Notes: generated from the sequence alone by a model not told the origin. 64,000 bases of DNA from Microbacterium kunmingense (GCF_023155745.1 NZ_JAKNUS010000005.1:124001-188000); one strand, 5' to 3'; counted from the first letter of the stretch, positions 16,158 to 27,252 are shown. Translations and numbers: made by a program.

Positions 16158-18047
16158 ATGCCCTTCATCACCTCTCAGCCCGTCGCACCCGTCCGCCTCG
16201 CACCGCGCGCCACCAGACCTGGAACCGCTGCGGCGTCGATCCGCGCCGTCCGCAGGCTCCTCCGCGCCTTCGCCCTCGGCATGGCGGTGATCGTCGCTCT
16301 CCTCGCCGGTCCGGTCCTCTCCGCAGCGCCCGCCTCCGCCGCGGAGCGGGGCACGGGCTTCGGCACATGGGCGCCGGTGTCGCCGTACGGGTGGCACGGT
16401 TCGATGCTCGTGAACGGTGTCCACACCTACTGCATCCTTCCCGGGCTGCCCCTGCCGACAGGCCCGAGCGTCGACCACGGCGTCAGCGGTGGGGCCGCCG
16501 GGCTGTCGGCCGAACAGCTCACGCGCATCAACCACCTCGTCTCCACCTACGGGCAGACGGATGATCCGGTGCAGGCTGCCGCGGTCGGCTGGGCGGTCAA
16601 AGCCGTCGCGAACTGGAACGAGACCCTTCGCCAGTTCGGATACCAGGGCGACTCGCTCGCGGGCGTGATCGACTGGGTCTTCTCGCGCCTCGCCCCGGAT
16701 CACAATGCGGCGGTGCAGGAGCGGGCGACCGCCTTCTACGACGAGGCGATGCGGATCGCCCCCGCGCCCCCGTCTGGATCTCTCGTCTTCACCGTCGATC
16801 CCCACGATCACCGCCAGGGCTCGGTGCGGGTCGACACGAACGCCGTGGACGCGGTCGGAACGGTGACCCTCGTGGACGCGGTGTTCACCGACACCGGTGA
16901 CCCGACGCGCGAGGGCGTGACGGCGGGAACCGACTACGCCATCACCACGGCGCCTCCCGCACCGGGACGCGCCTACACGGTGAGCGGCACGGGGCGCTTC
17001 ACCGGGGGTGTCGCGCCCGCGGTCCGGCATATCACCACCGCCGGCGGACAGGACACCGCGGGCCCCGGCGGCCCGGCGACCTTCGACGTGTCTGGTGCCG
17101 ACACCGCGCCCCGGATCCCCGGCTTTTCCCCGGCCATCACGACGCAGGTCGCCACCCGCTACATTCCCGGCGGCGCGTTCGTCGACGACGTGACCGTCAC
17201 CGTGGCCGACGGCGAGTGGCCCCGCTCCTCCGACGGGTCTCCGCTGCCGGTCTCGGCGACCGCCGAGGTGTACCGCACCACCTGGGAACCCCTCGAACCC
17301 CAGCCGTCCGTGCCCGCCGATGCCGAGCATGTGGGATCCCTGTCGCTCGTCACCGGTGACCAGGGGGGCGACATCGCCTATCGTGTCTCCTCCGACGAGG
17401 AATTGCCCGGCCCGGGCTTCTACATCGCGGTCTGGACCATCACGCGCGACGGGCAGCACCCCGAGGTCGCGGCCCAGCTTCCCGCCGACTACGCGTGGAC
17501 CGAGGCGTTCGGTGTGAGAAGTCAGATCAGCGTGGTACCCGATGTGTCCTCACGGGCGGAGCCGCGCGTGCGCGTCGGCGACCCGATGTCGGACACGGTC
17601 ATCGTCGGCGACATCGTCCCCGCCGGAGGATTGTCGGTCTCATCCGCCGTCTTCCGCGCCGTCGACGGGGTTCCTCCCGCCGAGGCGTGCACCCCGGAAA
17701 CGCTCTTCTGGGAGAGCGATGCCATCGCCGTCTCCGTACCGGGCGAGTACCGCCTGACCGCTCCTGCCCCGACCGAACCGGGGACGTACTACTGGCGGGA
17801 ACGCGCCGTCGACACCGCGGGCGAACAAGTCCATCACGGACCCTGCGGCCTGGCGAACGAGACGACGATCGTCGAGGAGGCTCCCCCGGCACCGGCACCG
17901 GCACCGGCTCCCGCGCTCGCGGCCACCGGCGCGAGCATGGCGACGGTGGCGACTCCGCTCGTCATCGGCCTGACCGTCGTCGCCACAGGCGTCGCCCTGG
18001 GGATGTCGCGCCGCCGCCGGTTCGAACAGGGCGCGGGCATCGGGTAG
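16158..18047 (+). CDS. Secreted surface protein with thioester-like N-terminal domain and LAXTG sorting signal
   Basis: This is a 629-residue exported wall protein. A long N-region, a hydrophobic core (GMAVIVALLAGPVL) and a cleavage site near ASA-AE at residue 61 form the signal peptide. The first domain carries YCI at Cys92 and PVQAAAVGW with Gln139, which resembles the Cys and Gln pair of thioester adhesin domains; this is a tentative reading. The middle part looks like beta-rich modules. The C-terminus has a proline/alanine linker, LAATG, a hydrophobic helix and RRRR, which fits the LAXTG signal of class E sortases. AGGAG lies 9 nt before the ATG. No sortase gene is in the window. Export and wall anchoring are secure; the function is not. 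Confidence 0.82.
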   Translation: MPFITSQPVAPVRLAPRATRPGTAAASIRAVRRLLRAFALGMAVIVALLAGPVLSAAPASAAERGTGFGTWAPVSPYGWHGSMLVNGVHTYCILPGLPLPTGPSVDHGVSGGAAGLSAEQLTRINHLVSTYGQTDDPVQAAAVGWAVKAVANWNETLRQFGYQGDSLAGVIDWVFSRLAPDHNAAVQERATAFYDEAMRIAPAPPSGSLVFTVDPHDHRQGSVRVDTNAVDAVGTVTLVDAVFTDTGDPTREGVTAGTDYAITTAPPAPGRAYTVSGTGRFTGGVAPAVRHITTAGGQDTAGPGGPATFDVSGADTAPRIPGFSPAITTQVATRYIPGGAFVDDVTVTVADGEWPRSSDGSPLPVSATAEVYRTTWEPLEPQPSVPADAEHVGSLSLVTGDQGGDIAYRVSSDEELPGPGFYIAVWTITRDGQHPEVAAQLPADYAWTEAFGVRSQISVVPDVSSRAEPRVRVGDPMSDTVIVGDIVPAGGLSVSSAVFRAVDGVPPAEACTPETLFWESDAIAVSVPGEYRLTAPAPTEPGTYYWRERAVDTAGEQVHHGPCGLANETTIVEEAPPAPAPAPAPALAATGASMATVATPLVIGLTVVATGVALGMSRRRRFEQGAGIG

Positions 18048-18050
18048 GCT
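18021..18050 (+). promoter_or_regulatory. Promoter of tRNA-Pro inside the end of the surface-protein gene
   Basis: TTCGAA (18021-18026) and TAGGCT (18045-18050) are 18 bp apart. The -10 box contains the TAG stop codon of the preceding gene, and the start would fall near 18057. Confidence 0.5.
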
Positions 18051-18063
18051 TGGGGGGTTGCCA

Positions 18064-18137
<74 letters not shown>

Positions 18138-18142
18138 CCGCA

Positions 18143-18174
18143 GAGAGGCCTCACCGATACCGGTGGGGCCTCTC
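18143..18174 (+). terminator. Hairpin terminator after tRNA-Pro
   Basis: GAGAGGCCTCACC pairs with GGTGGGGCCTCTC (13 bp with one wobble) around a short loop, 5 bp after the tRNA. It lacks a strong T-tract. Confidence 0.7.
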
Positions 18175-18197
18175 GCACGACACCGAACAGGAGCGCC

Positions 18198-18983
18198 GTG
18201 AACGCCACCTCGCCCCAGCCCGCACCGAAGCTCGTCGCCTTTGACCTCGACGACACGCTCGCACCCTCCAAGAGTGCGATCGACCCCCGCATCGGCGACC
18301 TGCTCATCGCGCTGGCCGAACGGGTCGAGGTCGCGATCATCTCGGGCGGCCAGCTCTCGCAGTTCCGCAGCCAGGTCGTCGATCTCCTCCCCGCAGCGGC
18401 GTCCGACATCCTCGCCCACGTGCACCTGCTCCCCACGTGCGGCACGCAGTACTACCGCATCGACGCCGACGGCATCCGCACGGTCTACGCGCACAGCCTC
18501 ACCGACGACCAGAAGTCCCGCGCCCTCGCCGCCGTCGAGGAGGAGGCCCGGCGTCTGGGACTGTGGGAGAGCGAGCCGTGGGGCGACATCCTGGAAGACC
18601 GGGGCTCGCAGATCACCTTCTCGGCGCTCGGACAGCAGGCCCCCCTCGACGCCAAGACGGCGTGGGACCCGACGGGCGAGAAGAAGAACGCGCTCCGCGA
18701 CGCCGTCGCCGCCCGCATCCCCGACCTCGAGGTCCGTTCGGGGGGCTCGACCTCCGTCGACATCACCCACCGCGGAATCGACAAGGCCTACGGCATGCGC
18801 CAGCTCTCCGAGCAGACGGGCATCGCGCTGGACGACATGCTCTTCGTCGGCGACCGCCTCGACCCCCACGGCAACGACTATCCCGTCCTGGCGATGGGCG
18901 TGCGCTGCCAGGCCGTCGAGGGGTGGGAGGACACCGCGGACTTCCTCGACGAGCTGCTCCCCACCCTCCCCGCTCGCGCCTGA
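18198..18983 (+). CDS. HAD-superfamily IIB hydrolase (phosphomannomutase-like)
   Basis: This is a cytoplasmic sugar-phosphate phosphatase or mutase-like protein (261 aa). HAD motif I is AFDLDDTLAPSK, motif II is IISGGQ, and motif IV is FVGDRLDPHGNDYPV. The cap between motifs II and III is of the C2B type seen in eukaryote-like phosphomannomutases. A segment TSVDITHRGIDKAYGM carries the conserved lysine. The GTG start has AGGAG 6 nt upstream. It starts 24 bp after the tRNA-Pro terminator, so it may have its own weak promoter or depend on read-through. The substrate is uncertain; a role in mannose or phosphosugar metabolism is the family guess. Confidence 0.85.
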   Translation: MNATSPQPAPKLVAFDLDDTLAPSKSAIDPRIGDLLIALAERVEVAIISGGQLSQFRSQVVDLLPAAASDILAHVHLLPTCGTQYYRIDADGIRTVYAHSLTDDQKSRALAAVEEEARRLGLWESEPWGDILEDRGSQITFSALGQQAPLDAKTAWDPTGEKKNALRDAVAARIPDLEVRSGGSTSVDITHRGIDKAYGMRQLSEQTGIALDDMLFVGDRLDPHGNDYPVLAMGVRCQAVEGWEDTADFLDELLPTLPARA

Positions 18984-19014
18984 GACCGACTCCCTTTCCG
19001 CGCCTGAGAACCGC

Positions 19015-20286
19015 TCAGCGCTCCGCCGCCGTGCGCACCGCGTCGCTCACCGGCACCAGGCGGGTCAGCTGCGTCACGTGCGAGGGCTCGAGTCCGGCGA
19101 GCGTGGATACCCCGAGGAGGCGCATCGTGCGCTCGATCTCGTCGCGGAGGATTGCGATCGCCCGATCGACGCCCGCCCTGCCGCCGGCCATCAGACCGTA
19201 CAGATAGGCGCGTCCGATCAGCGTGAACGAGGCGCCGAGGGCCATCGAGGCGACGATGTCGGCGCCGTGCATGATGCCGGTATCGACCATGACGGTGGCA
19301 TCACGGCCGACCTCCCGCACCACGCGCGGCAGCAGATGGAACGGCACGGGCGCACGGTCGAGCTGACGGCCCCCGTGGTTGGACAGCACGATGCCGTCCA
19401 CTCCCGCCTCGATGAGGCGGACGGCGTCCCCCACCGTCTGCACTCCCTTGACGACGAGCTTCCCCGGCCACAGATCGCGGATGACACCCAGGTCGTCGTA
19501 GCTGATGGTCGGGTCCATCGCGGCATCCAGCAGATCGCCGACCGTCCCACCCGTCGACGTCAGCGAGGCGAACTCGAGTTTCGGCGTGGTGAGGAAATCG
19601 AACCACCACCACGGTCGCGGGAGGGCGTTCAGCACCGTGCCGAGCGTCAGCTGCGGCGGAATGGAGAACCCGTTCCGCTTGTCGCGCAGGCGCGCCCCCG
19701 CGACGGGCGTGTCGACGGTGAACAGCAGGGTGTCGAAGCCCGCCGCCGCGGCCCGTCGGACGAGACCGTAGGAGATCTCGCGGTCGCGCATGACGTACAA
19801 CTGGAACCAGTTGCGGCCCCGCGGATTCGCAGCCTCGACGTCCTCGATCGAGGTCGTGCCGAGCGTCGAGAGGGTGAAGGGGATCCCGGCGGCTCCCGCC
19901 GCCGAGGCACCGGCGCGCTCCCCCGCCGTGTGCATCAGCCGGGTGAATCCGGTCGGAGCGATCCCGAAGGGCAGCGCGCTGGCACCGCCGAGGACGCTGA
20001 GGGAGGTGTCGACATGCTCCGCGGGTCGGAGGATCGACGGGTGGAACTCCACCTCCTCGAAGGCGCGCCGCGCGCGCGCCAGCGACAACTCGCCCTCGGC
20101 GGCGCCGTCGGTGTAGTCGAACGCCGCCTTCGGCGTCCGGCGCTGCGCGACCGCGCGGAGGTCGGCGATGGTGAGGGCCGAGGCGAGGCGTCGACGCGTC
20201 GCGTTCAGATCGGGCCGTTTGAACCGCATGAGCTCGCGCAGGTCCGCCGGCACCGGCAGCTGCCGCCTCGTGATGGGCTCGGTCAT
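19015..20286 (-). CDS. lldD: FMN-dependent alpha-hydroxy-acid oxidase/dehydrogenase (L-lactate dehydrogenase type)
   Basis: This FMN enzyme oxidises an L-2-hydroxy acid, most likely L-lactate to pyruvate, with electrons passed to quinone. The 423-residue protein has the family core [11 protein letters not shown], then the FMN site [14 protein letters not shown], the segment [12 protein letters not shown], the lysine in GKLVVKGV, and the active-site SNHGGRQLD with the catalytic histidine. The end [11 protein letters not shown] and [16 protein letters not shown] completes the FMN phosphate site. It follows a FadR-type GntR gene with a 4-bp ATGA overlap, an arrangement known for lactate operons. 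Lactate is an inference, since mandelate and other hydroxy acids are used by relatives. Confidence 0.9.
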   Translation of the reverse strand: MTEPITRRQLPVPADLRELMRFKRPDLNATRRRLASALTIADLRAVAQRRTPKAAFDYTDGAAEGELSLARARRAFEEVEFHPSILRPAEHVDTSLSVLGGASALPFGIAPTGFTRLMHTAGERAGASAAGAAGIPFTLSTLGTTSIEDVEAANPRGRNWFQLYVMRDREISYGLVRRAAAAGFDTLLFTVDTPVAGARLRDKRNGFSIPPQLTLGTVLNALPRPWWWFDFLTTPKLEFASLTSTGGTVGDLLDAAMDPTISYDDLGVIRDLWPGKLVVKGVQTVGDAVRLIEAGVDGIVLSNHGGRQLDRAPVPFHLLPRVVREVGRDATVMVDTGIMHGADIVASMALGASFTLIGRAYLYGLMAGGRAGVDRAIAILRDEIERTMRLLGVSTLAGLEPSHVTQLTRLVPVSDAVRTAAER

Positions 20287-21038
20287 GGCGTGATCCTCTC
20301 GGGGGGCACGGGGGTTTCCCGGGCGAGCTGCGCGTCGGCGTAGTAGCCGGTGATGTGGGCGCGCGCGAGATCGCGCGCGAGGGTCGGATCGCCCTGCTCG
20401 ACCGCCCGCACGATGTCGCGATGCTCGCGTTGAAGCCGCGCGGCCATCGCCGGCCAGTCCGCCACGCGGGCCGCCCCGATCCGCACATAGGACTCGATCG
20501 CACTGCGGAGCCCCGCCATCGTGGCGGTGATGACGAGGTTGCCGGATGCCTCGGCGAGGCCGAGATGGAACTGCGCGTCCAACGTCAGGAACTCCTCCCG
20601 GGTGCGGTCAGGGGCATCCATCGCATCCAGGAGGTGTCGGACCGGCGCAGTGTCGGGGGTCGCTTGAGCCGCCAGGTCTTCGACGACCGCGCTCTCCAGC
20701 GCGACGCGGGTGCGCACGACGTCGTCGAGCGGGAACCCGTGCGCGGCAACCTGCAGACGGAGGAGGGCCGACATGCCACCCCGCGGGGTTGCGATGATGA
20801 CCGCGCCGGAGTTCGGACCCGAGCCCGTTCCGGTTCGGATCAGCCCCATCACCTCCAGCACCCGCAGGGCTTCTCTGACGCTCGAGCGTCCGACGCCCAG
20901 TCGCGCGGCGAGGTCGCGCTCGGGAGGAAGGTGGTCGCCGGGCGAGAGCGTGTCGTCGAGCAGATCCCGCTCGATGTGCTCGAGCACGACCTGCCAGGCC
21001 CGCGGTGCGGGCTGCGGTGGACCGTCCGGTGTGGGCAT
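20283..21038 (-). CDS. GntR-family (FadR subfamily) transcriptional regulator
   Basis: This is a 251-residue repressor-type regulator. The N-terminal winged helix includes [29 protein letters not shown], the recognition region of FadR-type proteins, and the C-terminal FCD domain ends in the Arg/His-rich helix [14 protein letters not shown]. It is cotranscribed with the lactate-type dehydrogenase (4-bp overlap), so it probably regulates that gene in response to its substrate, as LldR does. A perfect 15-bp palindrome sits between the -35 and -10 boxes of its own promoter (21072-21086), which strongly suggests autorepression of the operon. The start ATG has CGGAG upstream. Confidence 0.9.
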   Translation of the reverse strand: MPTPDGPPQPAPRAWQVVLEHIERDLLDDTLSPGDHLPPERDLAARLGVGRSSVREALRVLEVMGLIRTGTGSGPNSGAVIIATPRGGMSALLRLQVAAHGFPLDDVVRTRVALESAVVEDLAAQATPDTAPVRHLLDAMDAPDRTREEFLTLDAQFHLGLAEASGNLVITATMAGLRSAIESYVRIGAARVADWPAMAARLQREHRDIVRAVEQGDPTLARDLARAHITGYYADAQLARETPVPPERITP

Positions 21039-21062
21039 GGCGACTCCGTTGAACAGACCGCC

Positions 21063-21091
21063 ACCCTACTCTGTGGTCTGACCACACGCAA
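21063..21091 (-). promoter_or_regulatory. Promoter and operator of the gntR-lldD operon
   Basis: On the minus strand TTGCGT (-35, 21086-21091) and TAGGGT (-10, 21063-21068) are 17 bp apart. The perfect palindrome TGTGGTCTGACCACA (21072-21086) fills the spacer and fits the FadR-type TGGTC-GACCA operator. Binding there would block the polymerase. Confidence 0.85.
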
Positions 21092-21129
21092 GCAACCCGC
21101 GCGACCGGCTCACGCGCGCCCGAGGACGC

Positions 21130-21783
21130 TCACCTGCCGTCGAGGCGTCCGCCCGATTCGCGCAGGTAGCACTCCGCGCACATCGACTCGTAGGTGACGC
21201 GGTCGGCCGAGAGCTCGTCGATGGCCACCTGGTCGCCGTCGAAGACGAACCGGCCACCGACGAGTCGAGCATTGAAGAGGGCCTTACGTCCGCAGCGGCA
21301 GATGGTCTTCAGCTCTTCCAGGCTGTGGGCGAGCTCCATCAGCCGGGCGGACCCGGGGAATGCGTCGGTGCGGAAGTCGGTGCGGATGCCGTAGGCGAGG
21401 ACCGGCACGCCGTCGAGCACGACGATGCGAAGAAGGTCGTCGACCTGTTCGCGCGTGAGGAACTGCGCCTCGTCGATGAGGAAACAGGCCACATCGGGGC
21501 TCGCCTCCCCCGCCTCGGGAACGAGGGCATCATCCTCGGCGTGCCTGACGCGTTCGCGATGCTCGGCGAAGAGCCCGCGGATGTCGTCGTCGGGCCCCAC
21601 CAGGAAGTCCACATCCCGGGTGACCCCGAGGCGGCTGGACACCTTCGCGGCATCCTTGGTGTCGATCGCGGGCTTGGCGAGCAGGACGTGCTGTCCGCGC
21701 TCCTCGTAGTTGTACGCGGCCTGGAGCAGCGCGGTCGACTTCCCCGAGTTCATCGCCCCGTACCGGAAATAGAGCTTCGCCAC
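21130..21783 (-). CDS. tdk: Thymidine kinase
   Basis: Thymidine kinase salvages thymidine to dTMP in the cytoplasm. The 217-residue protein has the P-loop YGAMNSGKSTALLQ, the DEAQFL Walker B box and the lasso with RTDFRTDAFPGS. Zinc-site cysteines are in ICRCGRKALFNAR and SMCAECYLR. Length and motifs match the type II family. The GTG start has a TAGACT box ending exactly 6 nt upstream (21790-21795), so the transcript is probably leaderless. It lies between the lldD operon and the DUF2207 gene, all on the minus strand but separately promoted. Confidence 0.95.
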   Translation of the reverse strand: MAKLYFRYGAMNSGKSTALLQAAYNYEERGQHVLLAKPAIDTKDAAKVSSRLGVTRDVDFLVGPDDDIRGLFAEHRERVRHAEDDALVPEAGEASPDVACFLIDEAQFLTREQVDDLLRIVVLDGVPVLAYGIRTDFRTDAFPGSARLMELAHSLEELKTICRCGRKALFNARLVGGRFVFDGDQVAIDELSADRVTYESMCAECYLRESGGRLDGR

Positions 21784-21789
21784 CCCGCG

Positions 21790-21795
21790 AGTCTA
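21790..21795 (-). promoter_or_regulatory. Probable -10 box of tdk (leaderless start)
   Basis: On the minus strand TAGACT ends 6 nt before the GTG, which puts the expected transcription start on the start codon. Confidence 0.6.
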
Positions 21796-21812
21796 GGCCC
21801 CGGGCGATCGTC

Positions 21813-23807
21813 TCACCGCCCGCCGAAGCCGCCGCCGCCGCCCCCTCCGCCCGAGAATCCCCCACCGCTGGAGCTGCCCGATGACGACCAGCTGTGCGAG
21901 GACGACGATCCCGACGACGACGACGATGAGCCGCGCGAGACCGGGGTCACCGCGAGTCTGCCGATCGACGACGATGCCCGCGAGAGCGAATCGGTGGTGA
22001 CGGCATCGAAGAGGGCGAGCCGCGATCTCACCTCGGCCACCGGCGCATCGCCTGCCGCACGGATCACCTCGATCCACTCCCGCTGCATCCCGAACAGGAC
22101 GGCATAGGGAAGCAGGCGCTCGTACAGATTGACCACGTCGGCGCCGGGTGTGCCCGGCGCCTCGCCGAAGGAGCGTCTGCCGGAGGTGACCAGGTCGGCG
22201 GTGCCCGGGGCCTGCGCCGCCCGCAGACGCTGCTCCTCAGCCAGGAGCAGATAGCGTCGCACGCCCTCGAGGTACGTGCGGTGCTTTCCGCCCGCCAGGG
22301 TCAGAGTCGATCCGGGTACCGAGAAGAACGGCAGGATGACGAAGGCGGCGAAGCCGCTCGCGATCGCGAGTCCGTAGATCCATCCCCCCGCCGCACCCAG
22401 ATCCCGCACGACCGAGGGCACCTCGTCGACGAAGAAGCACAGCAGGATGGCGACGACGAGACCTCCGATCTGCAGCAGGCCCCGCACTCGTCCGACCCAT
22501 CCGGGCGTGGCGGTTCGATACCCGCGGTCGATGGTGGCCCGGTCGATCTGCCGCACGTACGTCACCGCTCGAGTGGGCGGCGTCCGGGCGAACGCTCCGA
22601 GGTCGATCCGGTCGCCGATCTCGGCGTCCTTGCCGTAGAGGGCGGTCACGACGCGGCGGTCGTCATGGGCGAGACCGGTGGTGTCGCGGAGCACGACGGA
22701 GAAGTCGTCGGCGTCGGCCCGCTTTCCCGACGCGACGATCTCGACCTTGTCGCGCACGGCGAGATCCACCACGTGGGCGGCCAGGGCGCGTTCGGGCGTC
22801 CCCCACACCCCGGCCGACAGCGTGGGTGACTCATCCACCGGGGGCGAGTACTGCACGATCACCGGAGTGCGGTCGGGGTTGCGCCGCAGCAGCGCACGAA
22901 GCACGGCGACGAAGACGAAGCCCCCGACACCGGCCAGGTATGCCGCGGCCGGGAGCGTCCACTCCCACCACGGATAGGGCGGCGGCGGGGGCGGTGAGAC
23001 CGCGGCGAAGGCGCCGGTGGCGAATCCGAGCGATACGGTGATGTTCTCGTCGGGGCCGAGGTCGACGTCGGACGCCTCGAACGACGCGCCGACCATGGCC
23101 GGAGCCCCTGGATCGAGCCCTGTCGCCCAGAGGGCGACGGGACCCTCCAGCTGCGAGGGCGGTGAGACCGGACGGATATCGCATCGCTCGGTCGACCCGG
23201 CGGGTCCGGTGTAGCAGTAGGCGCGACCCGGCAGCAGATCATCGGACGGGTCGCCGAGCACATGCACGATCGCCTCGACGCTGCCGAAGGGCTGAGCGTG
23301 ATCGGTGCCCACGGTGTCCCACGTGAACTCGTCGGCGTCGGTGTCGTCGTATCTGACGACGACGTCGGTCATCGTGTAGGAGATGACGTAGGTCTGCAGG
23401 CCGCGAACGAAGTCGTCATCGCCGGTGAGCACGTAGACGAAGTCCTCGTCCTCCTCGATCCACCACGGGATGGGCACCCCGTCAGCGCCCTGAACGCTCA
23501 CGACCGTCGTGTCGTGCTCTACCCCCGAATCGGCTTTCGGCAGGGCGCGGACGATCCCCCGGTTCTGGTCGACGTCGGGGAAACGCGCGACGATCGTCTC
23601 GGTGGTGAACAGCGCGCTCTGCCCGTTCGCCTCCCGCCCGAGCCAGTACTCGCCTCGGAAGGAGTCGTAGGAGAAGTCGTCGACATCGGCGGCGACGACG
23701 CTGACGGGCGCTCCGGCCGAAGCCGCGGCCGCTGCCCCTGACGAGACCAGACCGCTCGCGGATGCCGCCAGAACGGCTCCGACCACCACGCTCTTCGCGA
23801 TCCCCAC
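21813..23807 (-). CDS. DUF2207 membrane protein with Ser/Gly-rich tail
   Basis: This is a large envelope protein (664 aa) of unknown function. A signal-like N-terminus ending ASAGA is followed by an extracytoplasmic DUF2207 region with [23 protein letters not shown] first membrane helix comes after a proline run ([12 protein letters not shown]), and a second pair lies near [17 protein letters not shown] and [19 protein letters not shown]. The cytoplasmic part has the [18 protein letters not shown] signature. The C-terminus is a low-complexity Ser then Gly stretch ending [12 protein letters not shown]. The GTG start has TACGCT 6 nt upstream. Its right neighbour is mqo, 25 bp away on the same strand. 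Confidence 0.88.
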   Translation of the reverse strand: MGIAKSVVVGAVLAASASGLVSSGAAAAASAGAPVSVVAADVDDFSYDSFRGEYWLGREANGQSALFTTETIVARFPDVDQNRGIVRALPKADSGVEHDTTVVSVQGADGVPIPWWIEEDEDFVYVLTGDDDFVRGLQTYVISYTMTDVVVRYDDTDADEFTWDTVGTDHAQPFGSVEAIVHVLGDPSDDLLPGRAYCYTGPAGSTERCDIRPVSPPSQLEGPVALWATGLDPGAPAMVGASFEASDVDLGPDENITVSLGFATGAFAAVSPPPPPPYPWWEWTLPAAAYLAGVGGFVFVAVLRALLRRNPDRTPVIVQYSPPVDESPTLSAGVWGTPERALAAHVVDLAVRDKVEIVASGKRADADDFSVVLRDTTGLAHDDRRVVTALYGKDAEIGDRIDLGAFARTPPTRAVTYVRQIDRATIDRGYRTATPGWVGRVRGLLQIGGLVVAILLCFFVDEVPSVVRDLGAAGGWIYGLAIASGFAAFVILPFFSVPGSTLTLAGGKHRTYLEGVRRYLLLAEEQRLRAAQAPGTADLVTSGRRSFGEAPGTPGADVVNLYERLLPYAVLFGMQREWIEVIRAAGDAPVAEVRSRLALFDAVTTDSLSRASSSIGRLAVTPVSRGSSSSSSGSSSSHSWSSSGSSSGGGFSGGGGGGGGFGGR

Positions 23808-23813
23808 GGCGCC

Positions 23814-23819
23814 AGCGTA
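23814..23819 (-). promoter_or_regulatory. Probable -10 box of the DUF2207 gene (leaderless start)
   Basis: TACGCT on the minus strand ends 6 nt before the GTG start. Confidence 0.5.
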
Positions 23820-23832
23820 GCGATCGCGATCC

Positions 23833-25344
23833 TCAGGCGGTGAGGGCGAGAGCCTCCGCGGTCTCGGAGAGGACCTCCTCCGCCACCTCCGGTCGGGGGT
23901 TCAGCGTGTGTCCGTAGCTCGGGATCAGCTGCTGGAGGCGCGGCTCCCACGCGTCGATGCGGTCGGGGAAGCACGTCTTCAGCAGCCCGAGCATGATCGA
24001 CACCGCCGTGGAGGCCCCGGGCGAGGCCCCGAGCAGCCCGGCGATCGTGCCGTCGGCGGAGGTGACGACCTCGGTGCCGAACTGCAGCACGCCGCCCTTC
24101 TTGGCATCCTTCTTCATGACCTGGGCACGCTGGCCCGCCTGCAGCAGCTCCCAGTCCTCGTCGCGCGCCGTCGGCATGAAGTCGCGGAGACTGTCGACCT
24201 TCCGGGCGTGGTTCTTCAGCAGTTCCCCGACGAGGTACTTGATCAGGCCGGGATTGTCGACGGCGACCTTGAGCATCGGCAGGATGTTCCCCGGACGCAC
24301 CTGCGCGACGATGTCGGTGATCTTGCCGTTCTTGAGGAACTTCGGACTGAAGGTGGCGAAGGGCCCGAACAGGAGGGACGCCTGCCCGTCGACGACGCGG
24401 GTGTCGAGGTGGGGCACCGACATCGGCGGGGCACCGACGGACGCTTGGGAGTACACCTTCGCGCGGTGCTGCGCCACCAGGGCGGGGTTGCTGGTCTTCA
24501 ACCACTGTCCGCCGATCGGGAAGACGCCGTACCCGCGGATCTCGGGGATGCGGCTGGACTGCAGCAGCTTCAGCGCCCATCCCCCGGCGCCGACGAAGAC
24601 GAAGCGGGCGCGGGTCTCACCGGGCGTGTGGCCGATGGTGTTCCGCCAGATGACCCGCCAGGAGCCGTCCTTGGCGCGCCGGATCCTCTTCACCTCGCGG
24701 TTGGTGACGACCTCGGCGCCCTTGTCGACGAGGTCGTCGAAGAGCTGACGGGTGAGCGCCCCGAAGTCGACATCGGTGCCGCTGGGCACCCGGGTCGCCG
24801 CGAAGGGCTCGCCCTTCTTCCGCTTCTTCATCAGCAGCGGCGCCCACTGGTTGATCACCCGGGAGTCCTCGCTGTACTCGATCCCGGCGAACAGCGGCTG
24901 CTGCTTGAGCACCGCGTAGCGCTTGCGCAGGTAGGCGACATCCTTCTCACCGGTGACGAAGGTCATGTGCGGGGTGGCGTTGATGAAGGTCGACGGCTCG
25001 TCGAGGACGCCCTTCTCCACCAGGGATGACCACAGCTGGCGGCTCTGCTGGAACTGCTCGTTGATCGCGATGGCCTTGGCGGGGTCGAGCGATCCGTCGG
25101 GGCCCTCCGGCATGTAGTTCAGCTCGCACAGGGCCGCGTGACCGGTTCCGGCGTTGTTCCACGCGTTGGAGCTCTCCTGCGCCACCTCGCTCAGGCGCTC
25201 GTAGACGACGATCTTCCAGTCGGGCTGGACCTCCTTCAGGAGTGTCCCGAGGGTCGCCGACATGATGCCCCCGCCGATCAGGACGACGTCGATGACCTCG
25301 TCTGGTGCCGCCGGTGGGGTCTCGGGATCGGAGGAATCAGTCAC
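23833..25344 (-). CDS. mqo: Malate:quinone oxidoreductase
   Basis: This peripheral membrane FAD enzyme oxidises malate to oxaloacetate and passes electrons to menaquinone in the TCA cycle (503 aa). The FAD-binding [17 protein letters not shown] is near residue 20, followed by [23 protein letters not shown] and the LCELNY segment. A family stretch [12 protein letters not shown] is in the middle. The C-terminus has [19 protein letters not shown], the second flavin contact. Actinobacteria often use Mqo beside or in place of cytosolic malate dehydrogenase. The GTG start has a TAGAAT box exactly 6 nt upstream, with no Shine-Dalgarno site, so the mRNA is probably leaderless. Confidence 0.96.
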   Translation of the reverse strand: MTDSSDPETPPAAPDEVIDVVLIGGGIMSATLGTLLKEVQPDWKIVVYERLSEVAQESSNAWNNAGTGHAALCELNYMPEGPDGSLDPAKAIAINEQFQQSRQLWSSLVEKGVLDEPSTFINATPHMTFVTGEKDVAYLRKRYAVLKQQPLFAGIEYSEDSRVINQWAPLLMKKRKKGEPFAATRVPSGTDVDFGALTRQLFDDLVDKGAEVVTNREVKRIRRAKDGSWRVIWRNTIGHTPGETRARFVFVGAGGWALKLLQSSRIPEIRGYGVFPIGGQWLKTSNPALVAQHRAKVYSQASVGAPPMSVPHLDTRVVDGQASLLFGPFATFSPKFLKNGKITDIVAQVRPGNILPMLKVAVDNPGLIKYLVGELLKNHARKVDSLRDFMPTARDEDWELLQAGQRAQVMKKDAKKGGVLQFGTEVVTSADGTIAGLLGASPGASTAVSIMLGLLKTCFPDRIDAWEPRLQQLIPSYGHTLNPRPEVAEEVLSETAEALALTA

Positions 25345-25350
25345 GACTCG

Positions 25351-25356
25351 ATTCTA
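25351..25356 (-). promoter_or_regulatory. Probable -10 box of mqo (leaderless start)
   Basis: TAGAAT on the minus strand ends 6 nt before the GTG, one mismatch from the consensus TATAAT. No ribosome-binding site lies between. Confidence 0.65.
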
Positions 25357-25443
25357 CGCGTCGGGCGAAACATCCCGATCGGACCGGGGTCCTGGTGCGG
25401 CGAAAGGATGACGGAACTTTCTCGCCGTCGAAAGACCGGTCGA

Positions 25444-26670
<1,227 letters not shown>

Positions 26671-27252
26671 TCACGTTCCCGGACGACGACGGGCGTACTC
26701 GTTGATGACGACCCCGGAGCGGAACGTCCGGCTCTTCTCGAGGGTGAACGCGGCCGGGTCGTCGCCGGCGGCGAAGAGCGGACGACCGTCACCGAAGACG
26801 ACGGGATTGACCTTCAGCACCAGACGGTCGATCTCCTCGATCAGCTGGCCGGCAAGGTCCCCGCCCCCGCAGAGCCAGATGTCACCGCCGCCGCGCTCCT
26901 TCAGCTCGCTCACGACCCGCCGCGGCTCGCCGTGCACCATGCGCACCCCGGCTCCTACGTCAGCCCGGGTGCGGGTCCGCGAGAAGACGATCTGGTCGAG
27001 ATGGGCGTACGGCGAGTCGGTGACCCCCAGACCCGCAGCGAAGGTGTTCCAGCCCATCAGGACGGTGGAGAACCTCCCGCGCGGCGCCGTCGAGCCGGAT
27101 TGTTCGTAGAACCCGGAGGGCAGCGTGTCGGGCCAGTCGTCCTGGATCGCCTCGAGATGATCACCGATTGCAAGGAACGCGTCGAACCGGCCATCGGGTG
27201 CGCAGATGCGCCCGTCGAGGCTGGTCGCGACGTAGTAGACGAGTTCGGTCAT
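26671..27252 (-). CDS. Dihydrofolate-reductase-like (RibD C-terminal) protein
   Basis: This small cytoplasmic reductase-fold protein (193 aa) begins ELVYYVATSLDGRIC, the typical start of the RibD C-terminal family. It continues with VLMGWNTFAAGLG and IWLCGGGDLAGQLIEEID, the nucleotide-binding GGG loop. VNPVVFGDGRPLF is the last family block. Such proteins are NADPH-dependent, but the substrate is not known for this subgroup. It is divergent from a TetR gene 69 bp away and shares a long palindromic operator with it, so it is likely the TetR target, perhaps induced by a drug or toxic compound. AAAGGAA precedes the ATG. Confidence 0.87.
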   Translation of the reverse strand: MTELVYYVATSLDGRICAPDGRFDAFLAIGDHLEAIQDDWPDTLPSGFYEQSGSTAPRGRFSTVLMGWNTFAAGLGVTDSPYAHLDQIVFSRTRTRADVGAGVRMVHGEPRRVVSELKERGGGDIWLCGGGDLAGQLIEEIDRLVLKVNPVVFGDGRPLFAAGDDPAAFTLEKSRTFRSGVVINEYARRRPGT

